This document shows positions 1-8,300 of a stretch of DNA of 10,465 nucleotides, in pieces. The stretch lies in the NCBI GenBank assembly GCA_023390985.1, contig JAEWBU010000340.1, forward strand, positions 1 through 10,465. The letters are read 5' to 3'. Positions within the stretch are counted from its first letter, which is position 1. Each line of letters opens with the position of its first letter. Source of the DNA: Pseudomonadota bacterium. Its GTDB lineage: Bacteria > Pseudomonadota > Gammaproteobacteria > Burkholderiales > Burkholderiaceae_C. The notes under the pieces are model-generated. The model worked only from the letters and a program-made list of their open reading frames with translations, was not told where the DNA came from and searched no databases. The position numbers and the translations under genes were made by a program.

Positions 1-717
1 GCGCAAGCCACTTCTCTTTCGCTCGAGGGCACCGTGCTGCGTGCCACGCTTGCGGACGGCACGTCGCTGTCAGGACGCGAATGGGTAGGAAGACAGTTGC
101 TCCTGCCAACCGGCGACGGCGTGCTCGGCGTACGGATCGAGGACGTACAGGAAGAAGCGGGCCTGTGGCTCTACGAGATGCGGGCGCAGGACCCGGCCGG
201 CGAATGGCATGACATTTGCGAGCCCGACGCACACGGAAAAGGCTGGGCGATTCCCTTGAATGGCCAACTTTCCGACGACGGCCGCTTCGAACCCGATCCG
301 GACAAGCTCACACTGACCTGCACCAGCGGCGTCCTCGGCAAGTGCCTGCGAGCGGGCTACCGGTTCTGGGATCCCGACCCCATGGCGCTGCAGCGCTTCC
401 AGGCCTGCACCCGCCTCTATCGCGCGGACTACTGCGGCGACGGCCAGGGCTGGACCGCCGACGGCACCCTGATCGACGTGTACGACGACGCCGGCGTGCA
501 GTCGCCCGAATCCACATCCACGCTGGAATTCGAAGCCGGCTGGTCGCCGGCCGGCGCCGTGTGCGTGCACCACACGCGGGTGCCCGCCAACATCGGCCTC
601 GATGAATTGCTTCGCCGCTGCCCGCGCCTGGCGGCGGCGCCTTCCGGCGGAGACTGCACGGAAGATCGATCGCGCCGCGACGGCGCGATCCTGTTCAACA
701 AATCCCGGGTGCGTTGA
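1..717 (+). CDS. ADYC-domain exported protein, 5' end outside window
   Basis: The reading frame is open to the left edge, so the true start is probably upstream. A GTG at 34 has only a weak GAGGG (25-29) before it and would begin inside an apparent run of short 'EGT.L.AT..DGT.LSG' strand repeats. Numbering from that GTG, the motif ADYC is at residues 131-134 within CTRLYRADYCGDGQGW, preceded by CTSGVLGKCLRAGYRFW (96-112). This is the hallmark of the ADYC domain family, whose biochemical role is unknown to me. There are eight cysteines (62, 96, 104, 125, 134, 177, 196, 208), an even number that suggests disulfides and export. The signal peptide or lipobox would lie off-window. The basic C-terminal tail (RSRRDG...KSRVR) is partly encoded by a 9-bp inverted repeat at 668-690. 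The stop is 3 bp from that of the converging Trp-rich gene. I am confident of the family but not of the function. Confidence 0.8.
   Translation, partial: AQATSLSLEGTVLRATLADGTSLSGREWVGRQLLLPTGDGVLGVRIEDVQEEAGLWLYEMRAQDPAGEWHDICEPDAHGKGWAIPLNGQLSDDGRFEPDPDKLTLTCTSGVLGKCLRAGYRFWDPDPMALQRFQACTRLYRADYCGDGQGWTADGTLIDVYDDAGVQSPESTSTLEFEAGWSPAGAVCVHHTRVPANIGLDELLRRCPRLAAAPSGGDCTEDRSRRDGAILFNKSRVR
668..690. repeat. Perfect 9-bp inverted repeat at a convergent gene end
   Basis: GATCGCGCC (668-676) and GGCGCGATC (682-690) form a perfect 9-bp stem with loop GCGAC. It lies inside the last codons of the ADYC gene and about 30 bp beyond the stop of the converging Trp-rich gene. There is no T-run directly after it on either strand, so it is at best a weak or bidirectional transcript-end structure. 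Confidence 0.45.
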
Positions 718-720
718 AGC

Positions 721-960
721 TCAGCGCCGCTTGGGCGGCAGGCCCATGGCGGAGCGGCTCTTGTCGATGCGCGCCTGGCGCTTGTCGTTCTCGCGCTGCA
801 CGGCCTTCTTCTTGGTGTAACCGGACCAGTCGGCCCAGGTCCACCAGACGACCGCCAGGCCGAACGGGGTCAGGACGCCCCACCACGGCCATTCGGCGAC
901 GGGGCCGATCTCCAGGTATTTCAGGAGCGCCAGCACGACGCCCAGGCCGAGGAACAACAT
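721..960 (-). CDS. Small Trp-rich membrane protein (TIGR04438-like)
   Basis: This 79-residue protein has seven tryptophans (24, 26, 27, 39, 40, 42, 45). Its pattern is a short hydrophobic N-terminus, then GPVAEWPWW, then LTPFGLAVVWWTWAD, then SGYTKKK and a basic tail ending in PPKRR. That matches the family annotated as 'small Trp-rich protein' in Burkholderiales, of unknown function. Two membrane segments are visible (about 2-16 and 27-44), followed by a charged Lys/Arg-rich tail that is probably cytoplasmic. ATG at 960 is chosen because GGAGA on the minus strand (about 968-972) sits at normal spacing. A GC-rich hairpin (982-997) lies just upstream of that site. The gene diverges from the cytochrome c gene and converges tightly on the ADYC gene. 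Confidence 0.85.
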   Translation of the reverse strand: MLFLGLGVVLALLKYLEIGPVAEWPWWGVLTPFGLAVVWWTWADWSGYTKKKAVQRENDKRQARIDKSRSAMGLPPKRR

Positions 961-981
961 CGACGTACTCTCCGCAAGCGC

Positions 982-997
982 GCCCGGCGGCCCGGGC
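982..997. repeat. GC-rich hairpin in the leader of the Trp-rich gene
   Basis: GCCCGG (982-987) and CCGGGC (992-997) form a 6-bp stem with a 4-base loop, about 22 nt before the minus-strand ATG at 960 and just upstream of its Shine-Dalgarno. It could affect translation, but in DNA this GC-rich it may be chance. Confidence 0.25.
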
Positions 998-1050
998 GGG
1001 GTTTACCTGGCGTTCACCGGAAGGGAACTGAACGGGTCAACCCAGGTCAC

Positions 1051-1056
1051 TACAAT
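1051..1056 (+). promoter_or_regulatory. Possible -10 box for the cytochrome c gene
   Basis: TACAAT matches the sigma-70 -10 consensus at five of six positions, 41 nt before the ATG at 1097. The best -35 at 17-bp spacing is CTGAAC (1028-1033), which is weak. The nine-base string ACTACAATC (1049-1057) recurs at 3659-3667 before the next plus-strand transcription unit. Confidence 0.4.
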
Positions 1057-1096
1057 CACGTTCAAGGAATGTAACCCAACCATAGAGGATCGCTTC

Positions 1097-1402
1097 ATGA
1101 AACGTGCCCTGATCGCCCTTGCCGTCGCGTTCGTCGCGGCGGGTCCCGCGCTGGCGGACCAGGCACTGGCCACGGCCAAGAACTGCATGGCCTGCCATGC
1201 CACGGACAAGAAGCTGGTGGGTCCGTCGTACAAGGACGTCGCCGCCAAGTACGCCGGCCAGAAGGACGCCGTCGACAAGCTCGCCGCCAAGATCCAGAAG
1301 GGCGGCTCCGGCGTCTGGGGCCCGGTCCCGATGCCGGCCAACACGCAGGTCAGCGAGGCGGAAGCCAAGAAGCTGGCGTCGTGGGTGCTGAGCCAGAAAT
1401 AA
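1097..1402 (+). CDS. Periplasmic cytochrome c551/c8-like class I cytochrome
   Basis: This 101-residue monohaem cytochrome c carries electrons in the periplasm, plausibly to a terminal oxidase or other reductase. Residues 1-20 (MKRALIALAVAFVAAGPALA) are a clear Sec signal peptide with an A-L-A cleavage site, leaving about 81 residues, the usual size of the c551/c8 group. The haem-binding site is CMACH (30-34), with His34 the proximal ligand and Met79 in GPVPMPAN the expected distal ligand. LVGPSYKDVAAKY, GGSGVWG and the C-terminal LASWVLSQ helix are typical of the family. AGAGGA (1084-1089) lies 7 nt before the ATG, fixing the start. The gene appears monocistronic, with a possible -10 at 1051 and an intrinsic terminator at 1418-1446. 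Its redox partner cannot be told from the neighbours. Confidence 0.93.
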   Translation: MKRALIALAVAFVAAGPALADQALATAKNCMACHATDKKLVGPSYKDVAAKYAGQKDAVDKLAAKIQKGGSGVWGPVPMPANTQVSEAEAKKLASWVLSQK

Positions 1403-1417
1403 GTCGGAGGCTCAAAC

Positions 1418-1446
1418 AAAAAGGCCCGCGGATGCGGGCCTTTTTT
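1418..1446 (+). terminator. Intrinsic terminator after the cytochrome c gene
   Basis: A-tract 1418-1422, stem GGCCCGC (1423-1429) and GCGGGCC (1434-1440) with loop GGAT, then six T (1441-1446). The stem is perfect and the T-run immediate, 15 bp after the stop codon. The A-tract on the other side means it could also stop transcripts arriving from acs on the minus strand. Confidence 0.92.
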
Positions 1447-1450
1447 CTTG

Positions 1451-1542
1451 CCGTCATCCCCGCGTAGGCGGGGATCCAGGGCGTCCCTCGGCGGCGCGAG
1501 AAAGGCGGACGCACTGGATTCCCGCCTCCGCGGGAATGACGG
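1451..1542. repeat. Dispersed double-hairpin palindromic repeat, copy A (long form)
   Basis: This 92-bp imperfect palindrome has four parts. The outer pair is CCGTC (1451-1455) with GACGG (1538-1542). A left hairpin is ATCCCCGC (1456-1463), loop GTAG, GCGGGGAT (1468-1475). A right hairpin is ATTCCCGC (1518-1525), loop CTCC, GCGGGAAT (1530-1537). An inner stem pairs CCAG (1476-1479) with CTGG (1514-1517) and GCGTCC (1481-1486) with GGACGC (1507-1512), and CTCG/CGAG (1487-1490, 1497-1500) can pair inside it. The element can fold as one long hairpin or as a multi-branched form. It starts 4 bp after the cytochrome terminator T-run and ends 10 bp from the acs stop. Copy C at 9782-9871 is a full-length relative. 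Confidence 0.9.
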
Positions 1543-1552
1543 AAATCAAGCG

Positions 1553-3538
1553 TCAGTTCTTCTGGGCGAGCTGTTCGAGGATCGCGGGGTTCTCCAGCGT
1601 GCTCGTGTCCTGCGTGATCGCCTCCCCCTTCGCGATGCTGCGCAGCAGCCGCCGCATGATCTTGCCGCTGCGGGTCTTGGGCAGGTTGTCGCCGAAGCGG
1701 ATGTCCTTGGGCTTGGCGATCGGGCCGATCTCCTTGGCCACCCAGTTGCGCAGGTCGTTCGCGATCTGCCTGGCCTCGTCACCGGTCGGGCGCTGGCGCT
1801 TCAGCACCACGAAGGCGCACACCGCCTCGCCGGTCACGTCGTCGGGCCGGCCGACCACCGCGGCTTCGGCCACCAGGTCGGTCTTGGCCACCAGCGCCGA
1901 CTCGATCTCCATGGTGCCCAGGCGGTGGCCCGACACGTTCAGCACGTCGTCGATGCGTCCCGTGATGCGGAAGTAGCCGCGCTGCGCATCCCGCACCGCG
2001 CCGTCGCCGGCCAGGTACAGCTTGCCGCCCATCTCCTCGGGGAAGTAGCTCTTCCTGAAACGATCCGGGTCGCCCCAGATGGTGCGGATCATCGAAGGCC
2101 AGGGCCGCTTGATCACCAGCATGCCGCCGGCGCCGTTCGGGATGTCCTTGCCGGTCTCGTCGACGATGGCGGCCATGATCCCCGGCAGCGGCAGCGTGCA
2201 CGACCCCGGCACCAGCGGCGTGGCGCCTGGAAGCGGCGTGATGACGTGGCCGCCGGTCTCGGTCTGCCAGAAGGTGTCCACGATCGGACAGCGCTCGCCG
2301 CCCACGTTCCGGTAGTACCACATCCAGGCTTCCGGATTGATCGGCTCGCCCACGCTGCCCAGGATGCGCAGCGACGACAGGTTCCAGTTCTTCGGATGCA
2401 CCTTCTCGTCGGTTTCGGCGGCCTTGATCAGCGAGCGGATGGCCGTCGGCGCCGTGTAGAACACCGTCACCTTGTGCTTCTCGATCATCTGCCAGAAGCG
2501 GCCGGCGTTCGGGTACGTGGGGATGCCTTCGAACATCACCTGTGTCGCGCCGGCGGCCAGCGGCCCATAGGCCACGTAGGTGTGACCGGTGATCCAGCCG
2601 ATGTCGGCGGTGCACCAGAACACGTCGTCCGGGCGCAGGTCGAAGGTCCAGTCCATGGTGAGCTTGGCCCACAGCAGGTAGCCGCCGGTGGAATGCTGCA
2701 CGCCCTTGGGCTTGCCGGTGGAACCGGAGGTGTAGAGCACGAACAGCGGATGCTCGGCGTTCACGGGCACCGGCGCGCACTGGTCCGGCTGGCCCTCGAG
2801 CGCCTCGTCGAACGTCCTGTCGCGGCCGCCCACCATGTTGCAGGCGGTGGGCGTGCGCATGTAGACCAGCACCGTCCCGAGCGTGTCGCAGCCGCCCATG
2901 TCGATGGCCTCGTCGACGATGGCCTTGAGCGGCAGTTCCTTGCCGCCGCGCATCTGGTAGTTGGCCGTGATCACCGCGACAGCGCCCGCGTCGATGATGC
3001 GTTCGTTCAGCGCCTTGGCCGAGAAGCCGCCGAACACCACGCTGTGCGTCGCGCCGATGCGCGCGCAGGCCTGCATGGCCACCACGCCGTCGATCGTCAT
3101 CGGCATGTAGACGATGACGCGGTCGCCCTTCTGGATGCCCTGCGCCTTGAGCGCATTGGCGAAGCGGCCCACGCGCGCCAGCAGCTCCTTGTAGGTCACG
3201 GTCGTCACCGCGCCGTCATCGGCCTCGAACACGATGGCCGTCTTGTTCTCGACCGGGGTGCCGATGTGCCGGTCCAGGCAGTTGGCGCTGGCGTTGAGCT
3301 CGCCGTCCTCGAACCACTTGTAGAACGGCGCCCTGGACTCATCCAGCGTCTTCGTGAACGGCCTGGTCCACTGCACGTTCTCGCGCGCCAGCCGGGCCCA
3401 GAAGCCCTCGAAGTCCTGCTCCGCTTCCTTGCACAGCGCCTCGTAGGCGGCCATGCCGGCGATGCGCGCGCCACGCGCGGACGCTTCGGACGGGGGGAAC
3501 ACGCGGTTTTCGACCAGGACCGATTCGATGGCGCTCAT
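1553..3538 (-). CDS. acs: Acetyl-CoA synthetase (AMP-forming)
   Basis: Converts acetate, ATP and CoA to acetyl-CoA, AMP and PPi through an acetyl-adenylate in the cytoplasm. At 661 residues it has the full length of bacterial Acs. Visible motifs: the phosphate-binding loop YTSGSTGKPKG (269-279); WCTADIGWITGH (308-319); GSVGEPINPEAW (394-405); DTFWQTETGG (421-430), whose Trp is the one known to limit the acyl pocket; the hinge region GRIDDVLNVSGHRLG (527-541); and the C-terminal PKTRSGKIMRR (620-630). Lys626 corresponds to the lysine reversibly acetylated in Salmonella Acs, so acetylation control is possible. GGAGA (3544-3548, minus strand) lies 5 nt before the ATG. The gene diverges from the YqhA-like gene across a 153-bp spacer and stands alone. 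Copy A of the palindromic repeat lies just past its stop. Confidence 0.97.
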   Translation of the reverse strand: MSAIESVLVENRVFPPSEASARGARIAGMAAYEALCKEAEQDFEGFWARLARENVQWTRPFTKTLDESRAPFYKWFEDGELNASANCLDRHIGTPVENKTAIVFEADDGAVTTVTYKELLARVGRFANALKAQGIQKGDRVIVYMPMTIDGVVAMQACARIGATHSVVFGGFSAKALNERIIDAGAVAVITANYQMRGGKELPLKAIVDEAIDMGGCDTLGTVLVYMRTPTACNMVGGRDRTFDEALEGQPDQCAPVPVNAEHPLFVLYTSGSTGKPKGVQHSTGGYLLWAKLTMDWTFDLRPDDVFWCTADIGWITGHTYVAYGPLAAGATQVMFEGIPTYPNAGRFWQMIEKHKVTVFYTAPTAIRSLIKAAETDEKVHPKNWNLSSLRILGSVGEPINPEAWMWYYRNVGGERCPIVDTFWQTETGGHVITPLPGATPLVPGSCTLPLPGIMAAIVDETGKDIPNGAGGMLVIKRPWPSMIRTIWGDPDRFRKSYFPEEMGGKLYLAGDGAVRDAQRGYFRITGRIDDVLNVSGHRLGTMEIESALVAKTDLVAEAAVVGRPDDVTGEAVCAFVVLKRQRPTGDEARQIANDLRNWVAKEIGPIAKPKDIRFGDNLPKTRSGKIMRRLLRSIAKGEAITQDTSTLENPAILEQLAQKN

Positions 3539-3660
3539 GCTTGTCTCCGGCTAGGGTTGGATCGCGGCGTACTGTCAGCCGAGCCACTTACGTTCGTCTG
3601 ACTGGCGCCAAGCTTACAAAATTCCACGGGGCTCACGGTGGAGCTGAGACGGGGCAAAAC

Positions 3661-3666
3661 TACAAT
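3661..3666 (+). promoter_or_regulatory. Possible -10 box for the UPF0114-EamA unit
   Basis: TACAAT (five of six to consensus) within the same ACTACAATC string seen before the cytochrome gene. A weak -35, TGGAGC (3639-3644), is 16 bp upstream. Transcription would begin near 3673, leaving a leader of about 19 nt before ATG 3692 and placing the earlier in-frame GTG at 3638 outside the transcript. Confidence 0.4.
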
Positions 3667-3691
3667 CGCGCCGGACATTTCGACCCGCTCC

Positions 3692-4312
3692 ATGCGAAAC
3701 CCCAATCCCCTCCAGAGCAGCAACTCGCCGCTTCGCCCCCTTCCCAACCTGATCTTCGCCAGCCGCTGGCTGCAACTTCCGCTCTACCTGGGGTTGATCG
3801 CCGCGCAGGCCGTGTACGTGTTCCACTTCTGGGTGGAGCTGGTGCACCTGCTGGAAGCCGCCTTCGGCAGCCAGACCGCGCTGCAGCAGCTCGTCACCAG
3901 CATCGGCTACAAGACCACGGCGCCGATCACCACGCTGAACGAAACGGTGATCATGCTGGTGGTGCTGGCGCTGATCGACGTGGTGATGATCTCCAACCTG
4001 CTGATCATGGTGATCGTCGGCGGCTACGAAACCTTCGTCAGCCGCATGAACCTGCAAGGCCACCCCGACCAGCCGGAATGGCTGAGCCACGTGAACGCCT
4101 CGGTGCTCAAGGTCAAGCTGGCCACCGCCATCATCGGCATCAGCTCGATCCACCTGCTCAAGACGTTCATCAACGCCGACAACTACACCGACCGGGTGCT
4201 GATCGCGCAGACCGCGATCCACATCACCTTCCTGCTGTCGGCGATGGCCATCGCCTACACCGACCGCATCATGTCGGCGATCGCCGCGGCCCCCGGCCAC
4301 GGCCGGCATTGA
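3692..4312 (+). CDS. yqhA: UPF0114 (YqhA-like) inner-membrane protein
   Basis: A 206-residue integral membrane protein of unknown biochemical function, similar to E. coli YqhA. Conserved blocks are ASRWLQLPLYLGL (23-35), LIDVVMISNLLIMVIVGGYE (94-113), NASVLKVKLATAIIGISSIH (135-154) followed by LLKTF, and IHITFLLSAMAIAYTDR (176-192). Four membrane helices are visible at roughly 29-54, 85-110, 140-160 and 168-189. An in-frame GTG at 3638 would add 18 residues, but it lies upstream of the likely -10 box at 3661, so ATG 3692 is preferred. There is no clear Shine-Dalgarno in the short leader. The stop TGA overlaps the proposed TTG start of the EamA gene (TTGA), suggesting translational coupling. 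Family assignment is firm; function is not known. Confidence 0.88.
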   Translation: MRNPNPLQSSNSPLRPLPNLIFASRWLQLPLYLGLIAAQAVYVFHFWVELVHLLEAAFGSQTALQQLVTSIGYKTTAPITTLNETVIMLVVLALIDVVMISNLLIMVIVGGYETFVSRMNLQGHPDQPEWLSHVNASVLKVKLATAIIGISSIHLLKTFINADNYTDRVLIAQTAIHITFLLSAMAIAYTDRIMSAIAAAPGHGRH

Positions 4313-5202
4313 CGGCCCCCGCCGCCAACCGCCGCGGCGTGCTGGCCATGTCGGCCGGCATGGCCAGCTTCGTCACCAACGACTCGCTGGTGAAGTACGT
4401 GAGCCAGACCCTGCCCGGCTCGCAGCTGATCTTCATCCGCGGCCTGTTCGCCGTCGTGCTGGTGCTGGCCATCGCGCACGCGATGCGCGCCACCGGCCAC
4501 CTGGGCGCGCTGCGCGAGCGGCGCGTGCTGCTTCGCGCCGGCTTCGACGCGTTCGCGACGATGACGTACCTCACGTCGCTGTTCCACCTGCCGCTGGCCA
4601 ACGCCACCGCGATCAACATGGCGACGCCGCTGTTCATCACGCTGTTCGCGGTGATCGGCTTTTCGGAGAAGGTGGGCCCGCGGCGCTGGGCCGCGCTGGC
4701 CACCGGGTTCGTGGGCGTGCTGCTGGTGGTGCAGCCCACCGCGGCGGGCTTCAACGCCTACGCCCTGCTCTGCCTGGGCGGCACGCTGCTGCATGCCAGC
4801 CGTGACCTGACGACACGCACCATCGCCGCGCGCATCCCGTCCATCATCATCACGCTCAGCACCGCGATCGCCGTCACGCTGCTGGCCGGCGCGTTCGGCC
4901 TGGTGACGCGCGACTGGCAGCCGGTCAACGCGCGCCAGCTCGGCCTGCTGGCCGCGGCCAGCGTGTTCCTGAGCGGCGGCTACTACCTGCTGACGGTGGC
5001 GATGCGCTCGGGCGAGATGAGCCTGGTCGCACCGTTCCGCTACACGGGCCTCTTGTTCGCGCTGGTGCTCGGGTTCCTGGTCTGGGGCGACGTGCCCAAC
5101 GCGCTGGCGTGGGCGGGCATCGCGCTGCTGGTGGGCGCGGGCATCGTGGTGCTGCACGGCGAGCGGCGAGCGGCTGCGCCGCTCGAGGCCGCGGCCGATT
5201 GA
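4309..5202 (+). CDS. EamA/DMT-superfamily transporter
   Basis: A probable inner-membrane transporter of the drug/metabolite superfamily, about 297 residues with around ten hydrophobic segments arranged as two EamA repeats (roughly residues 10-140 and 155-285). Family-typical stretches include FVTNDSLVKYVSQTLPGSQL in the first helix region, LPLANATAINMATPLFITLF, and LVAPFRYTGLLFALVLGFLVWGDVP in the second repeat. The start is uncertain. TTG at 4309 overlaps the upstream stop as TTGA and keeps the short pre-helix N-terminus usual for homologues; GTG 4339 or ATG 4348 would trim it to the helix edge. No good Shine-Dalgarno is seen for any of them, which fits coupling to the upstream gene. The frame is also open from 3541, but that part is out-of-frame sequence over the YqhA-like gene. 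The substrate cannot be predicted. Confidence 0.87.
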   Translation: MTAPAANRRGVLAMSAGMASFVTNDSLVKYVSQTLPGSQLIFIRGLFAVVLVLAIAHAMRATGHLGALRERRVLLRAGFDAFATMTYLTSLFHLPLANATAINMATPLFITLFAVIGFSEKVGPRRWAALATGFVGVLLVVQPTAAGFNAYALLCLGGTLLHASRDLTTRTIAARIPSIIITLSTAIAVTLLAGAFGLVTRDWQPVNARQLGLLAAASVFLSGGYYLLTVAMRSGEMSLVAPFRYTGLLFALVLGFLVWGDVPNALAWAGIALLVGAGIVVLHGERRAAAPLEAAAD

Positions 5203-5204
5203 AT

Positions 5205-5234
5205 CCGTCATCCCCGCCTTCGCGGGAATGACGG
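5205..5234. repeat. Dispersed palindromic repeat, copy B (short form)
   Basis: A 30-bp hairpin: CCGTCATCCCCGC (5205-5217), loop CTTC, GCGGGAATGACGG (5222-5234), pairing at 12 of 13 positions with one C/A mismatch. Its left arm is of the left-unit type and its right arm of the right-unit type of copies A and C. It fills the 39-bp gap between the convergent EamA and hemerythrin genes, starting 2 bp after one stop and ending 7 bp from the other, where it could act as a shared transcript end. Confidence 0.88.
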
Positions 5235-5241
5235 GGAAGCT

Positions 5242-5724
5242 TCAGGCCGCCGCGGCGGCCGGCATCAGCTGCTCCTGCCGCGTCCGCAGTTCGTCCGCCA
5301 GCGCCGACAGATCCAGCCCCGACGTGCGAGCCATCGGAAACAGCCCGGTGCGCTCCTCCTTCACGTGGTGCTCGATCAGCTGCGCCAGCCGCGCCACCAG
5401 CGCATCCATTCCCGGATCCGGGTCGCCGTACGACTGGATCTGCGCGACCAGGTCCTTGGCCTCCTGGTGCTCGCGCTTCGCATCCCCGAGCAGGCCGCCG
5501 GCTTCGCGGCGCGCGCGCTGCAGCGCCGGATAGAACAGCTCCTCCTCGATCTGCGCGTGCACCGTCAGCTCCTGGCAGATGCGGTCGGCCAGCTCGCGCC
5601 GCTCGGCGCCGCTGCCTTCGGGCGCGGCCATCGCCAGCCGCGCGTAGTCCACGAACAGGTGCTTGACCGCGACGTGGTCGGCGTCGAGCAGTTCGCAGGC
5701 GTCCATTGCGTGCATGGAAAGCAT
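5242..5724 (-). CDS. Hemerythrin-like (HHE domain) di-iron protein
   Basis: A 160-residue soluble protein of the hemerythrin HHE cation-binding family, a four-helix bundle holding a di-iron site for O2 or NO sensing, binding, or iron-centre repair. Likely ligands are His17 (DADHVAVKHLF), His56 and Glu60 (HAQIEEELFYPAL), His86 (REHQEAKDL), and His120 and Glu124 (HHVKEERTGLFP). This is the usual H...HxxxE...H...HxxxE set. ATG 5724 is chosen because AGGAGAC (5732-5738, minus strand) precedes it by 7 nt; a longer frame open to 5841 overlaps katE and has no support. The start is 22 bp after the katE stop, so the two are probably co-transcribed, implying a job under peroxide or stationary-phase stress. 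The C-terminus ends in an alanine run. Confidence 0.9.
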   Translation of the reverse strand: MLSMHAMDACELLDADHVAVKHLFVDYARLAMAAPEGSGAERRELADRICQELTVHAQIEEELFYPALQRARREAGGLLGDAKREHQEAKDLVAQIQSYGDPDPGMDALVARLAQLIEHHVKEERTGLFPMARTSGLDLSALADELRTRQEQLMPAAAAA

Positions 5725-5746
5725 TCTTGAAGTCTCCTGGAAGGGG

Positions 5747-8164
<2,418 letters not shown>

Positions 8165-8186
8165 GGAGGGTTTCGTCCAGGAGGGT

Positions 8187-8204
8187 TCCGGCAGAAATGC
8201 CGGA
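8187..8204 (-). promoter_or_regulatory. katE: Hairpin in the katE leader
   Basis: TCCGGCA (8187-8193) and TGCCGGA (8198-8204) form a perfect 7-bp stem with a 4-base loop, 22 nt before the katE ATG on the minus strand. A second 5-bp stem, CAGGC/GCCTG (8219-8223 and 8231-8235), lies just upstream of it. No convincing -35/-10 pair or OxyR-like site could be recognised in the 136 bp between katE and the SnoaL-like gene, so where the katE promoter lies is unclear. The hairpins could influence katE translation or end the upstream transcript, but no mechanism is shown. Confidence 0.35.
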
Positions 8205-8300
8205 GGCCCAAGTTAAGACAGGCTCTCCGTGCCTGATGTAGGAACGTACCGTGTGTGCCCCTTCCACCTTGGCAGCCGCGCTTGCGAAAGTAGTACCGGG

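Noticed and set aside
1031..1070. Possible FNR/CRP-like operator before the cytochrome gene (TCAC...ATCAC)
   Set aside because: The half-sites are direct rather than inverted and do not match either consensus well enough.
1448..3601. 717-codon plus-strand open frame opposite acs
   Set aside because: It mirrors the acs gene; its His/Arg/Ala-rich translation has no domain and the acs frame is unmistakable. Long antisense frames are expected opposite GC-rich coding sequence.
3541..4308. Upstream extension of the EamA frame, which would make a 553-residue protein
   Set aside because: That part overlaps the YqhA-like gene in another frame and translates to Arg/Pro/His-rich sequence; homologous EamA proteins are about 300 residues.
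4255..5211. 318-codon minus-strand frame opposite the EamA gene
   Set aside because: Gln/Arg/His-rich antisense shadow of a clear membrane protein gene.
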